From STD2-77 sp964503935 (lineage in GTDB: Bacteria; Patescibacteriota; Minisyncoccia; JAHIHE01; JAGLIN01), in contig CAZDCJ010000002.1 of NCBI GenBank assembly GCA_964503935.1, positions 1 to 49,676 on the forward strand: DNA of 49,676 nt, given 5' to 3'. Positions 1 to 8,886 of this stretch are shown here, one piece after another. The translations under genes were made by a program, and so were the position numbers. Positions within the stretch are counted from its first letter, which is position 1, and each line of letters opens with the position of its first letter. The notes beneath the pieces were generated by a model. That model ran no database searches and was not told the DNA's origin. It saw nothing but the letters and a program-made list of their open reading frames with translations.

Positions 1-14
1 CGATACGACCCGAT

Positions 15-1565
15 CTACTTCCTCACCTTCTCCGTCACCCAGAATTCCATGTATTTCCCGAAAAGCATCCGCGTCTGCGCATCAAGCATCGGCAATGCCC
101 CCAACGGGATAGATACGATCGGCGAGAGCACCCACTGCAGGACCATCATGGTTTTCTTCCAACGGGGCGTCCCTTCCGGCGCGGGCGGCAGAAGATAAAG
201 CGAGGTAAAGAGCGAAGTCAGGAGTCCGACCATCGCGAAAGTCATGAGATATCCCAGCACCTTGGGGAGCGTAAGAGCAAAGATAGTACGGTTGAATTCC
301 TCACCGCCGAACCAGATCGGCATCCAGCCGAAAAGAGTGATGATGATCGGCGACACTCCCCACGAGATGCGGCCGATGAATTCCTCCCAGGACTTGCCGA
401 TCTTCTTTCCGAGTGAGATCTTCTCGTCCCGCCATAAGGCCCGGTAGATGATCGGGATGTTCTCTATCCCCCACGCCCAACGCCGCTGCTGCTTGTACTG
501 GTTCCACACGGTCTTGCGGTAATTCTCCGCCAGCACCGCATCCAGCGAAACCGGCAGATATATCGGCTCGACGCCGTAATCTCCGTGGTAAAGCATGAAG
601 CATTTCCAATAGATGATCGAATCGTCGGAGATGACGTCTCGCGGCCAGTAATTCACATCGACCAGCGTCTTAAAGCTCATGGAATGGCTGGAAAAAGTGA
701 CCATCTTCTCGCGGCGCACGCTCTGGGTGATCTGCCAGAAAGACGAAGTAATCATGATGACCCGGACCACGCTGTTAGTCTGCCAGATATTATTATTATA
801 GAGCGGCAGCGGCTGATAGCTATATTGGAGCCGCTTCGGATTCATCATGAAACGGTATGTGATGCACGAAAAATATCCCCTGTGCACGCAGGTATCGCTG
901 TCGAAAGTAGAAACTATGACATCCTCGTAGCTGATACCTTTCTCGTCCAGGAACATGCGCGCTTCTTCCCCCGCCCAGCTGGCATTAGCCCCTTTGACCT
1001 TAGCTTCGCCCAAGATGCCATCGGGGTGGAAAGTCGTGATGTAACCGAAGAAACGGCTGCCGTATCTCTCTTCCATCGCTGCCGCACGCTCTTTCGCCGC
1101 TTCACCCGCCCGCTCCTCGAAAGCCATCACTATGACCATGCGATCCTTCGGATAGTCGCTCTTGCAGATAGCCTCAAGCGTCTGCTGAAGGACTTCCAGC
1201 CCCTCCTGGTACGTCGGGATTATGACAACATGATAGATGCTGCGCCAATCTTTGATAGTGCTGTCTTCCTTCGAATCCTTGAGGGACTGGCATTTGCTGA
1301 CCCAGTCCACCTTGTCCCATATGCGCATCCGCCGGTATCCGAGCACCATAAAGACGGTAATGTAGAATACTTTCACCAGCCAGTATATGTCGAAGACCAA
1401 TATGAAGATCGCAATCGATATCGGGAGCTTGAATGACAGCAAGATGCTGACTAGAAGGAATAGCCATGTAGTAATGCCGGGAAGCATCTCGAGCGCCCTC
1501 TGTATCTTCCATTCTTTCTTGTCTTTCGGTTTTGAATCCGGGAAATCGAATCCGGGAGCAATCAT
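15..1565 (-). CDS. membrane-embedded GT2 glycosyltransferase, processive type
   Basis: Transfers sugars from a nucleotide sugar, probably building or exporting a surface polysaccharide at the inner membrane. The 516-residue protein has an N-terminal membrane pair (about residues 31-76), a GT-A domain starting at VIIPTYQEG (about 114-122), the metal-binding DSD at 222-224, a second acidic cluster SDDS at 313-316 and QQRRW at 359-363. The last motif marks cellulose/hyaluronan-synthase-like processive enzymes. Further membrane segments fill the last 130 residues. The gene starts with ATG and ends in TAG close to the window edge. The sugar specificity cannot be read from sequence. Confidence 0.85.
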   Translation of the reverse strand: MIAPGFDFPDSKPKDKKEWKIQRALEMLPGITTWLFLLVSILLSFKLPISIAIFILVFDIYWLVKVFYITVFMVLGYRRMRIWDKVDWVSKCQSLKDSKEDSTIKDWRSIYHVVIIPTYQEGLEVLQQTLEAICKSDYPKDRMVIVMAFEERAGEAAKERAAAMEERYGSRFFGYITTFHPDGILGEAKVKGANASWAGEEARMFLDEKGISYEDVIVSTFDSDTCVHRGYFSCITYRFMMNPKRLQYSYQPLPLYNNNIWQTNSVVRVIMITSSFWQITQSVRREKMVTFSSHSMSFKTLVDVNYWPRDVISDDSIIYWKCFMLYHGDYGVEPIYLPVSLDAVLAENYRKTVWNQYKQQRRWAWGIENIPIIYRALWRDEKISLGKKIGKSWEEFIGRISWGVSPIIITLFGWMPIWFGGEEFNRTIFALTLPKVLGYLMTFAMVGLLTSLFTSLYLLPPAPEGTPRWKKTMMVLQWVLSPIVSIPLGALPMLDAQTRMLFGKYMEFWVTEKVRK

Positions 1566-1914
1566 AATTTGAGATTAATTATTATCAGCCGCTATAGCCT
1601 TATTCGATCCATCCTCTTTGATGATATAAGGCTTCTTTTGTTATTTCATTCACCCCCTCAAGCATCAATCTTCGTCATATCCGGATTACCATGTTATACA
1701 GGTTAACCTACTATAAGAATACAAGCAAGGACAAAAATGTCAGCATTACGACTGATAAGAAGCATCTTTGGATTCATTCCCCTCTCTAAGAGGGGTGGCG
1801 CAAAGCGCCAGGGTGTGTCGTATAGGCTCGGAATTGCCCCCCCCCCGATCAGGTTGAGGGTAAGCCCTGCCCTCGGATCCTCGCAATGACGGTAAGGCAT
1901 ACCTCAAGTATAAA
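1566..1914. repeat. intergenic region with dispersed-repeat fragments
   Basis: No credible gene is visible. Around 1777-1815 lies a palindromic block (CCCCTCTCTAAGAGGGG followed by GGCGCAAAGCGCC) that resembles a sequence found inside ileS near 5876-5910. Around 1872-1892 is a GGATCCTCGCAATGAC tail of the CATTGCGAGG repeat type also seen at 20846. These look like decayed dispersed repeats between recO and the glycosyltransferase gene. Confidence 0.55.
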
Positions 1915-2721
1915 TCAAATCTTTTCCCTGGCAAAGCGGAGATAGGTCTCGAAGGAATTCACCTGTCGGTCGATATTGAACTCTATGAAATTCTTCATAA
2001 GGAGCGCGGCGCGGAATATCGCCCCGTACTCGGCCTTGATCCGCGAGAGCTCGGCAAGCTTATCCGATACCGCTTTCCCATAATCGGGACTATCGCGATC
2101 CACGACCAGGAACCGCATCAACTTAATAGCCTCATCGGACACATGGACCGCATCCGGAATCCTCGCCGCGCATGCCGTATCAAGGACTCCGCCCAGCGAA
2201 AAGCTGAAGTAGTTCTTGCCCGCGTATATCTTCTCTCCGCAAAAGACGCACTTGTCAGACTGCGGAGAGAAACCGGAAAGCGACAGGAGATTCACTTCGA
2301 AGAATAGTATCAAGAGCCACCAGAGAGACTGCCTATCCTCAGGCTCCCTATCCAAGAAGACGAAAGATGACCGAAGAAGGTCGAATACGCGTCGATCATG
2401 ATATCCCTCCAAGGTCATCCGGTCCGCGATTTCCGCCATCACTGACGCGGCCATGATCCTGTCGAAAGAACGGCGGAGTGTGAGAAATGGGTCAAGGACG
2501 AAGCTGTTCGCGACAGTGTCCGTCTTCTTGCCATGGACAAGATTGAAATCCGCACACAAAAAGGGCTCAAGATGTCCCTTGAGTTTTCCCTTTGCCTTGC
2601 GCGCGCTCTTGCCTACCGCCTGCGTTTTGCCGAAATCCCGCGTATATATGCGCACCGAGAGGTTCGTTTCTCCGAAATCGCTGCGTCGCAAGATTATCCC
2701 TTGTGTGCGATAAGTGCTCAT
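1915..2721 (-). CDS. recO: DNA repair protein RecO
   Basis: RecO binds ssDNA and SSB and helps load RecA at gaps in the RecF pathway. The 268-residue protein begins MSTYRTQGIILRRSDFGETN, the typical OB-fold start, followed by the helical domain. A zinc-finger remnant is present: CVFC at about residues 154-157, but the second half has only one cysteine (TACAAR) where most homologues have CxxC, so zinc binding may be incomplete. The ATG overlaps the ileS stop as ATGA, so the two genes are probably translationally coupled. The length is normal for the family. Confidence 0.92.
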   Translation of the reverse strand: MSTYRTQGIILRRSDFGETNLSVRIYTRDFGKTQAVGKSARKAKGKLKGHLEPFLCADFNLVHGKKTDTVANSFVLDPFLTLRRSFDRIMAASVMAEIADRMTLEGYHDRRVFDLLRSSFVFLDREPEDRQSLWWLLILFFEVNLLSLSGFSPQSDKCVFCGEKIYAGKNYFSFSLGGVLDTACAARIPDAVHVSDEAIKLMRFLVVDRDSPDYGKAVSDKLAELSRIKAEYGAIFRAALLMKNFIEFNIDRQVNSFETYLRFAREKI

Positions 2722-5700
2722 TTCTTTATACCTAAGATTACTTTTTCGCCGCTTAAGTCGAGCTCCGCCATGCCGTCAAACTCTTCCGAAACGACAGCAT
2801 CGACCGCATCAAGCTGGCGAAGGAGACATTCTTTCCTGATTTCCTCTGTCCACTGCCCGAACATCTTCCTGGCTTTGACTTCGCCTTCGGATACCGAATA
2901 CTTTACACTTACGATGTCATCACGCTCATACTTCGCGTTCTTGCGCATCGCCTGGATCTGCCGGATGACCTCGCGCGCCGCGCCTTCGAGCTCCAGCTCT
3001 TCGGTAAGGTTGAGATCAAGCGCCACACGGATACTGCCTTCGGGAGAAATGCCCCAGCCTTCCCTTTCCATAACCGCATCGATGACTTCCACTTCTTTGA
3101 CATTCAGCTCGTCTTTGAGGATATCGATAAGCTCGTCTCTGAGCTCCCCTGCTCCCGCTTTCTGGACCGACAAAGTCCGGAGTGGCATCCGGACTTTCAT
3201 CCGGTTCTGCGCCCTGACCGCGAGACCGAGCGTCACGACCTCGCGCGCCGCTTCCATCTGCTTGCTCAATTCATTATCAATCTTATCACTATCAGCTTCC
3301 GGAAATCTTTCCAAATGCACTGACTTCTTATCCGTGAGATTCTTGAATATCTCGTCCGCGATGAACGGCATGAACGGCGCCATCAGCTTCGTAAATGTCA
3401 CGAGGACGTGATAGAGTGTATGGTAAGCCGCCAATCTGTCCGCCGCAGCTTCCGAGGTGAAGCGCCGACGCGACCTTCTCACATACCAGTTGGAAAGCTC
3501 ATCCATGAAATCCATGAGCGGCCGCGATGCTTTCACCAGGTCGTAATCCTGCATCTCCCGATCGACTTCCGAAATCAGCAGATTGAGCTCAGAAATGATC
3601 CATCTGTCGAGAAGATTATCAGACTCCTTGTAATCCGTTATTTCCTCTCTTTCGATCTTGCCCAATTCCGCATTCATCACGAAGAACGAATATGTATTCC
3701 AGAGCGTCAGCACGAATTTCTTGAGGACCTCGTCCACGCCCTTTTCCGAAAATCTGAGATTCTCCGCCTTCATGACCGGCGAGGTGAAGAGGTAATAGCG
3801 CAGGGCATCCGCGCCGTATTTCTCGAGGATTACGTTCGGATCCGGATAATTCTTGAGTTTCTTGCTCATCTTCTGTCCGTCTTCCGCAAGAACGATCCCA
3901 TTCACGATCACATTCTTGAAAGCCGGCTTGTCGAAGAGGGCGGTCGAGAGAACCATGAGCGTATAGAACCACCCGCGGGTCTGGTCGATGCCTTCCGCGA
4001 TAAAATCCGCCGGATAGCTCGTTTCAAACTTCTCCTTGTTCTCGAAAGGATAATGGAGCTGCGCGTACGGCATGGAGCCCGACTCGAACCAGCAATCGAA
4101 CACGTCGCCGACGATCTTCATCGGCCTCCCGCACTCCGGGCAAGCAAGACAGATCTCGTCGATATACGGCTTATGCAGATCGAATCGCTTGCCGTCTTCG
4201 CGGACGTAAAAAGTCCTGGTTTTGGCATTCTGTATCTTCATCTCGATAGCAAAATAGCTTTCCACATCAAGATCATTCAGGATCTTCTCCAGCATCGCCC
4301 CTACGATACCATGAGCGACGACCAAGATATTTTTGCCCGGATATTTCTCTATGCACTCTCCGATGAACTCCCCAACTCTCTTTTCCGCATCGACTCTCGA
4401 CTCGCCATCACCGCCAAAGCGAAAATTATATCTCTCTTGCACATTGCCGAATGTCTTCTTATAATCACGATAAAGTTCGTTCTTTTCCTGCAGCTCGGCA
4501 TTAGTGAATCCATCCCAAGCTCCATAATCCATTTCACGGATGAGTTCGCTCTTCTCTATGGGCATATCCAGCACTTCGGCGATGATTTCCGCAGTTTCCA
4601 TGGCACGCATGACCGGTGAAGATAGTATAATATCCACCTTCTCGTTCTTGAGCTGCCGGGCCAGATCTTCGGACTGTTTTCTTCCTTCAGGAGCCAGATG
4701 ATGGTTGTTATTCCCGCTGGAACGGACACCCAGGATATTGCTCTCGGCGATGCCATGCCGCGCGAAGATAAATTTCGTTATCTTCCTGTCAGTCTTCGCG
4801 CGAAGCTCATCGATTGAACCGATCACTTCCGTCTTGCCGCAGTCCGCGCATTTCCATATCGGAAGCGGCGCACCCCAGAAACGGCTGCGGGAGATCGCCC
4901 AGTCGCGCGCATCCTCCAGCCATTTGCCGAAGCGTCCGTCCTTGATGTATCCCGGCACCCAGTTCACCTGCTGATTGTTCTTTACGAGACTGTCCTTGAG
5001 CTTCGTCACCTCGACGAACCATGACCCTGAGGCGTAATTGAGGAGCGGTGTGTCGCATCTCCAACAGTGCGGATAGCTATGCTTGTAATTCTCCCAAGCG
5101 AAAAGCTTCCCTCTGTCATTAAGATAATTTTTTACATGTTCATCTGTCTCGCGGGAATTACGTTTGGGCTTTACTTCCCTGCCTTGTCCTTCCTTATCGA
5201 CAAAATATGATTTCTCGTCCTCCGACATCGCATCCATGAAATCAACGAAATGTCCGGTGCGGCTGACATGCTGCACGAACGGCAGTTTCTCCTCGCGCCC
5301 GAGTCTCATGTCGTCCTCGCCGAACGCCGGCGCGATGTGCACCACGCCCACGCCTTCTTCCGTCGTCACGAAATCCCCCGCATAGATTTTCCATCCATTC
5401 TCTCGGTTCACAAGGTCCTCTTTCTCCGCATAGTAGTTAAAAAGAGGTTCATATTCAAGACCGACAAGTTGTTTGCCCTTAAATCGTTTGACTTCTTCTC
5501 CATGTGAGGCCAACATCTGATACACAGAAGCTTTGTCGTTTGGATTTCCTCCAGGAAAATTTCCATATTCACTATACTCTATCCATTCTTTATTAGTCTT
5601 CTCTCTCCATTGCTTAGCTATATCCGCGGACAAAATATAGAAGATGCCCCTATCATTCAACATCACATATTCAATATCCTCCCCCACCGCCAGCGCCACG

Positions 5701-6566
5701 TTCCCCGGCAGCGTCCACGGCGTCGTAGTCCAGGCCAGGATATATACATCGCTGCCATCCTGAGCCTTAGCGAAGGATCCCGTTATATCCTGCATAAGTT
5801 CGGGATTCTTCACTTCGCTATCGCTCCGTTCAGAATGACTGCCCTTTTCCCCCTCAACACTCTCCGGATCCGCGTCATTCCCCTCTTGAGAAGGGCTAGG
5901 GGTGTGTAGTATTTTCTCCGCGCTCTCCTTCGTAAGCTTGAACTTAACCGTCGCGGAAATGTCCGTGACATCCTTGTACCCCTGTGTCACCTCGAAATTG
6001 GAAAGCGTCGTCTCACACCGCGGACAAAGATGCATCGCCTTATATCCTTCGTAAGCCAGCCCTTTCTTGTACACTTCGGAAAAGACCCACCAGATCGATT
6101 CGGTATATTTCCAATCCATCGTCCGGTAGTCATTCTCCATGTCCACCCAGCGCCCGACGCGGGGAATGAACTCCTTCCACTCCTTGGCATATCTCTGGAC
6201 CGATCCGCAGCACGCTTCGTTGAACTTATCGACGCCCAGCTTCTCGATCTGCTGTTTATTCTCGATTCCGAGCTCCTTCTCGATGAGATTCTCGACCGGC
6301 AAGCCATGGCAGTCCCAGCCCCAGCGGCGGTCGACGCGCCTTCCTTTCATTGTCCAGTAGCGCGGCACCGCGTCCTTGATAAGACTCGCCACCACATGCC
6401 CATAGTGCGGCAATCCGGTCGCGAATGGCGGCCCGTCATAAAAGCTGAAAGCCGGCCGGCCGCCGTCCGACATCGACTCTTCGAAGATTTTCTCGTTTTT
6501 CCAGGACTCCATGGTTTCCTTTTCCATCTCGGGGAAATTCCGCCTCGGATCTACCCTCTTGAACAT
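2718..6566 (-). CDS. ileS: isoleucyl-tRNA synthetase with inserted histidine-phosphatase domain
   Basis: Charges tRNA-Ile with isoleucine. The class I signatures are HYGH at residues 54-57 and KMSKK at 899-903. The editing domain carries TTTPWTLP near 280-287 and GEDD at 416-419. The protein is 1282 residues, about 250 longer than I expect for this IleRS type, and two insertions account for the excess. Residues 222-271 are a low-complexity stretch derived from a dispersed repeat. Residues about 594-795 form a complete histidine-phosphatase domain placed between the zinc-ligand pairs C573/C576 and C809/C812. The catalytic core motifs appear intact, so the synthetase is probably active. No clear Shine-Dalgarno precedes the ATG. 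recO follows with a 4-base overlap. Confidence 0.95.
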   Translation of the reverse strand: MFKRVDPRRNFPEMEKETMESWKNEKIFEESMSDGGRPAFSFYDGPPFATGLPHYGHVVASLIKDAVPRYWTMKGRRVDRRWGWDCHGLPVENLIEKELGIENKQQIEKLGVDKFNEACCGSVQRYAKEWKEFIPRVGRWVDMENDYRTMDWKYTESIWWVFSEVYKKGLAYEGYKAMHLCPRCETTLSNFEVTQGYKDVTDISATVKFKLTKESAEKILHTPSPSQEGNDADPESVEGEKGSHSERSDSEVKNPELMQDITGSFAKAQDGSDVYILAWTTTPWTLPGNVALAVGEDIEYVMLNDRGIFYILSADIAKQWREKTNKEWIEYSEYGNFPGGNPNDKASVYQMLASHGEEVKRFKGKQLVGLEYEPLFNYYAEKEDLVNRENGWKIYAGDFVTTEEGVGVVHIAPAFGEDDMRLGREEKLPFVQHVSRTGHFVDFMDAMSEDEKSYFVDKEGQGREVKPKRNSRETDEHVKNYLNDRGKLFAWENYKHSYPHCWRCDTPLLNYASGSWFVEVTKLKDSLVKNNQQVNWVPGYIKDGRFGKWLEDARDWAISRSRFWGAPLPIWKCADCGKTEVIGSIDELRAKTDRKITKFIFARHGIAESNILGVRSSGNNNHHLAPEGRKQSEDLARQLKNEKVDIILSSPVMRAMETAEIIAEVLDMPIEKSELIREMDYGAWDGFTNAELQEKNELYRDYKKTFGNVQERYNFRFGGDGESRVDAEKRVGEFIGECIEKYPGKNILVVAHGIVGAMLEKILNDLDVESYFAIEMKIQNAKTRTFYVREDGKRFDLHKPYIDEICLACPECGRPMKIVGDVFDCWFESGSMPYAQLHYPFENKEKFETSYPADFIAEGIDQTRGWFYTLMVLSTALFDKPAFKNVIVNGIVLAEDGQKMSKKLKNYPDPNVILEKYGADALRYYLFTSPVMKAENLRFSEKGVDEVLKKFVLTLWNTYSFFVMNAELGKIEREEITDYKESDNLLDRWIISELNLLISEVDREMQDYDLVKASRPLMDFMDELSNWYVRRSRRRFTSEAAADRLAAYHTLYHVLVTFTKLMAPFMPFIADEIFKNLTDKKSVHLERFPEADSDKIDNELSKQMEAAREVVTLGLAVRAQNRMKVRMPLRTLSVQKAGAGELRDELIDILKDELNVKEVEVIDAVMEREGWGISPEGSIRVALDLNLTEELELEGAAREVIRQIQAMRKNAKYERDDIVSVKYSVSEGEVKARKMFGQWTEEIRKECLLRQLDAVDAVVSEEFDGMAELDLSGEKVILGIKK
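4182..4787 (-). other. histidine-phosphatase domain inserted in IleRS
   Basis: Domain within ileS (residues about 594-795). It begins KFIFARHG, with the phosphorylated histidine H604 in the RHG motif (603-605). SSPVMRAMETAE supplies the conserved R654, EMDYGAWDG the acidic residue E678, and VVAHG the second catalytic histidine H752. All signature residues of the branch (phosphoglycerate mutase / alpha-ribazole phosphatase / SixA type) are present, so it could be an active phosphatase. The substrate is unknown. The flanking synthetase sequence (ELRAK before, DLHKPYIDEI after) is continuous when the domain is removed, which shows a clean in-frame insertion. Confidence 0.9.
5754..5903 (-). repeat. 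dispersed-repeat sequence translated inside ileS
   Basis: Encodes about residues 222-271 of IleRS (HTPSPSQEGN ... SFAKAQDG), just before the editing motif. The DNA contains CTTCGCTATCGCTCCG plus AATGAC, closely matching the intergenic repeat at 19235-19265, and a CATTCCCCTCTTGAGAAGGG block resembling 1777-1815. The composition is unlike that of an aminoacyl-tRNA synthetase. The simplest reading is insertion of an intergenic repeat that kept the frame open, similar in principle to the Rickettsia palindromic elements. Confidence 0.75.
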
Positions 6567-6884
6567 ATATTTTAGATTAAGATGCTTAACATGAATATCA
6601 CAACCGACATGATTGATCCGATAAGCTTTATATCATGAAGAAAATCCCACCATTGTCATTCCGAGAACTTGGCTACGCCGAGCATAAACTCCGCGAGGAA
6701 TCCCTCTCTTAAGTCAGAAATGTACGATAAACAGGCAAGATGAGTGATGATCGAGGGATTCTTACCAGAATGACAAATTGATGGATTTGTCGCGAGATAT
6801 AAGGCTCATAGGACTGATTTAGATAGTTTCTATATCCTATATGCTTGCTATTGACAACATTAATCTTAAGCCAAAAAGAGGTAA
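6567..6884. repeat. intergenic dispersed repeat copy
   Basis: This stretch has no gene. It holds an imperfect inverted repeat opened by GTCATTCCGAGAACT (about 6656) and closed by CAGAATGACA (about 6766). The core GAATCCCTCTCTTAAG through GAGGGATTCTT aligns with the copy at 19170-19235. The outer part (about 6802-6832, ending ATAGTTTC) also resembles 19290-19320. Confidence 0.7.
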
Positions 6885-6920
6885 AAGTAAAGAAAAAAGA
6901 ACCGAATATAGATCCGGTTC
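6885..6920 (-). terminator. rho-independent terminator
   Basis: On the minus strand GAACCG and CGGTTC form a stem around a 10-base loop, followed by a T-rich tract. It lies downstream of the small genes at 7040-7594 and probably ends their transcript. Confidence 0.65.
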
Positions 6921-7039
6921 AAACTCAGGTTTCGGCGCGATTTTCCGCTTTGATTTACTTTCTGTTTTTCCAAAAGACGTCTTTTGTCCGATATCTTCTT
7001 TCGTCTCCAAAGAACGATATTTCCCGACACGCGAGGAAA

Positions 7040-7249
7040 TCACACATATCCCGGAATATTCTTATCTTTCTGATATTTTTCTCCTAGATGAGATTGCATC
7101 ATCTTCACCAGATCCTCTTCATCCGCCACCTCTGCGATAAAGATGCTACCGCCACAAGGAATTAGCGCCAGTTTCTTGTCAAAAACTGATTCTGCCTGAG
7201 AACGCGTAATTCTCATCTTGGTATTACAGCGGAAGAAACACTTGGCCAA
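7040..7249 (-). CDS. orphan protein, C-terminal part beyond an in-frame TAG
   Basis: First ATG after the TAG at 7331-7333. The reading frame is continuous with the upstream piece: the 27 codons between the TAG and this ATG (EILGGRDFEKLEI and onward) are rich in charged helix-forming residues and contain no other stop. I therefore read 7040-7594 as one gene of about 184 codons with an internal TAG. This part has several cysteines (CSLAKC, FFRCN) and ends IPGYV. I recognise no family. If the TAG terminates, this piece would need its own start, and no good ribosome site precedes it. Confidence 0.55.
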   Translation of the reverse strand: MAKCFFRCNTKMRITRSQAESVFDKKLALIPCGGSIFIAEVADEEDLVKMMQSHLGEKYQKDKNIPGYV

Positions 7250-7330
7250 GGAGCACTTGGCGTCTATCTCCTTTATCCGCTTGCGGGAGTCGATTTCCAG
7301 CTTTTCGAAATCTCTTCCGCCGAGGATTTC

Positions 7331-7594
7331 CTATATCTTCTTCTCATATCGATCGACAAGATCGATGGCCAGTTCTTCGAAACCATTGATAGGACCCCAT
7401 TTTTTCATTCCCATTTCTTGGAGCATCTTCTCGAATTCGAATTCTTTGCTACGCTCGGCATCGCTTGGAAGGAGCGATTCATCGCATTTCTCACGATACA
7501 GATCGTTCAGATCCGCCAGTATTTCTCCCAAGATGCCGGAAAGGACGCACCGCGGCATATCCGCATAGACAAAATCGATTCTTTTTTCCAGAAT
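7331..7594 (-). CDS. orphan protein, N-terminal part before an in-frame TAG
   Basis: Small acidic helical protein of unknown function. The first ATG is at 7558. The frame stays open upstream to an ATT at 7594 that sits 5 bases after an AAAGAG ribosome site, while ATG 7558 has none, so the start may be a near-cognate codon. A good promoter lies at 7636-7664. The protein (VLSGILGEILADLNDLYREK, then FEELAIDLVDRYEKKI) runs to a TAG and continues in the same frame into the piece ending at 7040. It is either one amber-interrupted gene or a recent pseudogene. Confidence 0.55.
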   Translation of the reverse strand: MLEKRIDFVYADMPRCVLSGILGEILADLNDLYREKCDESLLPSDAERSKEFEFEKMLQEMGMKKWGPINGFEELAIDLVDRYEKKI

Positions 7595-7635
7595 ATCAAC
7601 TCTTTTTGTTTTTATGCATATTTTATGCGTTAGTT

Positions 7636-7664
7636 ATTCTATCCTTGAAACGACGATGCGTCAA
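7636..7664 (-). promoter_or_regulatory. sigma70-type promoter
   Basis: Minus strand: TTGACG, 17-base spacer, TAGAAT. It is placed about 40 bases upstream of the 7040-7594 gene. Confidence 0.7.
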
Positions 7665-7682
7665 CGGACGCGGCACGAAAAC

Positions 7683-7711
7683 AAAAAAATAGCCGAGTCT
7701 CGCGACTTGGC
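7683..7711 (-). terminator. rho-independent terminator
   Basis: Minus strand: GCCAAGTC and GACTCGGC pair (one mismatch) around a 4-base loop, followed by a run of T. It ends the transcript of the gene at 7722-8321. Confidence 0.75.
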
Positions 7712-7721
7712 ATCGGAATAT

Positions 7722-8321
7722 TCATACATATCCCGTTAAATCATCCTCTCTTGTAATTTGTCCGCAATTCTTTTCCGGAACCACATTCTTCGTAAAATCA
7801 TTCGACGGAACGAAAGTAATAAAGATCTGCGGCTTTTTCAACAACCAAACCGAATAATCCTCATCTACATCGAATCCGGGAAAACCATACTGCTCGTTTT
7901 CTTCGAAATTATCCTCGGATATGCCCACTTCGAACATCGCGCCGGCCACAATACACCGTCCGGTCAATGCTTGATATTCCTTAATCTTTATCAGTTCCCC
8001 TTCCGCAAGATTACCTTTTTTTCTGCGGAATGCCTCGATCTTATACTCGTAAATCTTATGCAGGGTAAACCAAAGCTTGTCTTCTTCTCTCATCGAGCGC
8101 AGTTTTTTTTCCGTTCTCGATTTATCCAGCGGCGCAGGCTGTATGAATATCTGATTTTCATGAAGAAGAAAGATATCACGCAACGGAGTGTTTTGCAGCG
8201 GGAATTTGGCTGCCATTTCCTCTACGCTCTTTGCCGATAACCATTCTTCCGTATCATTTCCGACCGACGTTTCTCCGGGGACTGATGCTTCATTATCTCT
8301 TTCTTCGCATATTTCCTCCAT
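7722..8321 (-). CDS. orphan acidic protein, unknown function
   Basis: No family recognised. The start at 8321 is chosen because AAGGTG lies 5 bases before it; an in-frame ATG at 8339 lacks a ribosome site. The 199-residue protein has an acidic, probably disordered first 30 residues and a helical middle (EDKLWFTLHKIYEYKIEAFR). It has a mixed second half with two cysteines and ends DDLTGYV. No signal peptide or membrane segment is visible, so it is probably cytoplasmic. Own promoter and terminator. Confidence 0.65.
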   Translation of the reverse strand: MEEICEERDNEASVPGETSVGNDTEEWLSAKSVEEMAAKFPLQNTPLRDIFLLHENQIFIQPAPLDKSRTEKKLRSMREEDKLWFTLHKIYEYKIEAFRRKKGNLAEGELIKIKEYQALTGRCIVAGAMFEVGISEDNFEENEQYGFPGFDVDEDYSVWLLKKPQIFITFVPSNDFTKNVVPEKNCGQITREDDLTGYV

Positions 8322-8369
8322 ATTTTCACCTTCTCCCATTTCAATGTACGTTTTTATTGCATTTTTTTC

Positions 8370-8397
8370 ATCTTACACAAATCCCCCCGAAAGTCAA
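8370..8397 (-). promoter_or_regulatory. sigma70-type promoter
   Basis: Minus strand: TTGACT, 16-base spacer, TAAGAT, upstream of the 7722-8321 gene. A divergent TTGACG on the plus strand at 8404 may serve the next gene. Confidence 0.55.
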
Positions 8398-8464
8398 TCG
8401 CTATTGACGACTGACGATTTATATGCCATAGATTATGCGAGATTAAAGCTTGAGGAGGAATCGT

Positions 8465-8836
8465 ATGTGCTTAAACGAAAAGATAGAAGGATTGGAAAGA
8501 TTGCATGCCGTAATCGTAAGCATGACGGAAAGAGATTGTTCCATGCCCGGTCCTGGTCCTGTTTTTTTCCATAGCCTGGAGGAAATGAAAAAAGCAAAAG
8601 AGGAAGGAACGGAGTATATGGAATGGCTCTCCCCCATGGCAATACTGGTAATCGGCATCTCAGGAGGCTTTTGTCTCGACCCCGGCCAGATCAATGATAT
8701 CGAAGAAGAAGACAAGATATGGAAAATGATCGAGTCGGCGGCAAGTGAAGGAAAAGGCCTGAGCCAACTTTTGGAAGAAGTAAACAAACTGATTGCAGAA
8801 GATTCATCCAAAAGCACGAAGAAGAACGACATCTGA
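8465..8836 (+). CDS. orphan protein, unknown function
   Basis: The 123-residue protein starts at ATG 8465, six bases after a strong GAGGAGG. It opens with a helix (LNEKIEGLERLHAVIVSM), has a proline-glycine stretch (PGPGPVFFHS), a hydrophobic segment (SPMAILVIGISGGFCL) and an acidic helical tail. The hydrophobic stretch is short for a membrane span and may be a buried core. No family recognised. The stop overlaps the stem of its terminator. Confidence 0.7.
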   Translation: MCLNEKIEGLERLHAVIVSMTERDCSMPGPGPVFFHSLEEMKKAKEEGTEYMEWLSPMAILVIGISGGFCLDPGQINDIEEEDKIWKMIESAASEGKGLSQLLEEVNKLIAEDSSKSTKKNDI

Positions 8837-8857
8837 TAAAAAGATGTCATTTTTTTG
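8828..8857 (+). terminator. rho-independent terminator
   Basis: GACATC and GATGTC form a stem, followed by A and seven T. The left arm overlaps the stop codon of the 8465-8836 gene. Confidence 0.8.
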
Positions 8858-8886
8858 TCATGCGCTCATTTATATCCGCATCCGCC

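Noticed and set aside
585..1436. Long plus-strand open frame opposite the GT2 gene, and similar long antisense frames opposite ileS, malic enzyme and ABC-F
   Set aside because: These are shadows of well-supported genes; they have Arg/His/Pro-rich compositions, no domain motifs and no ribosome sites.
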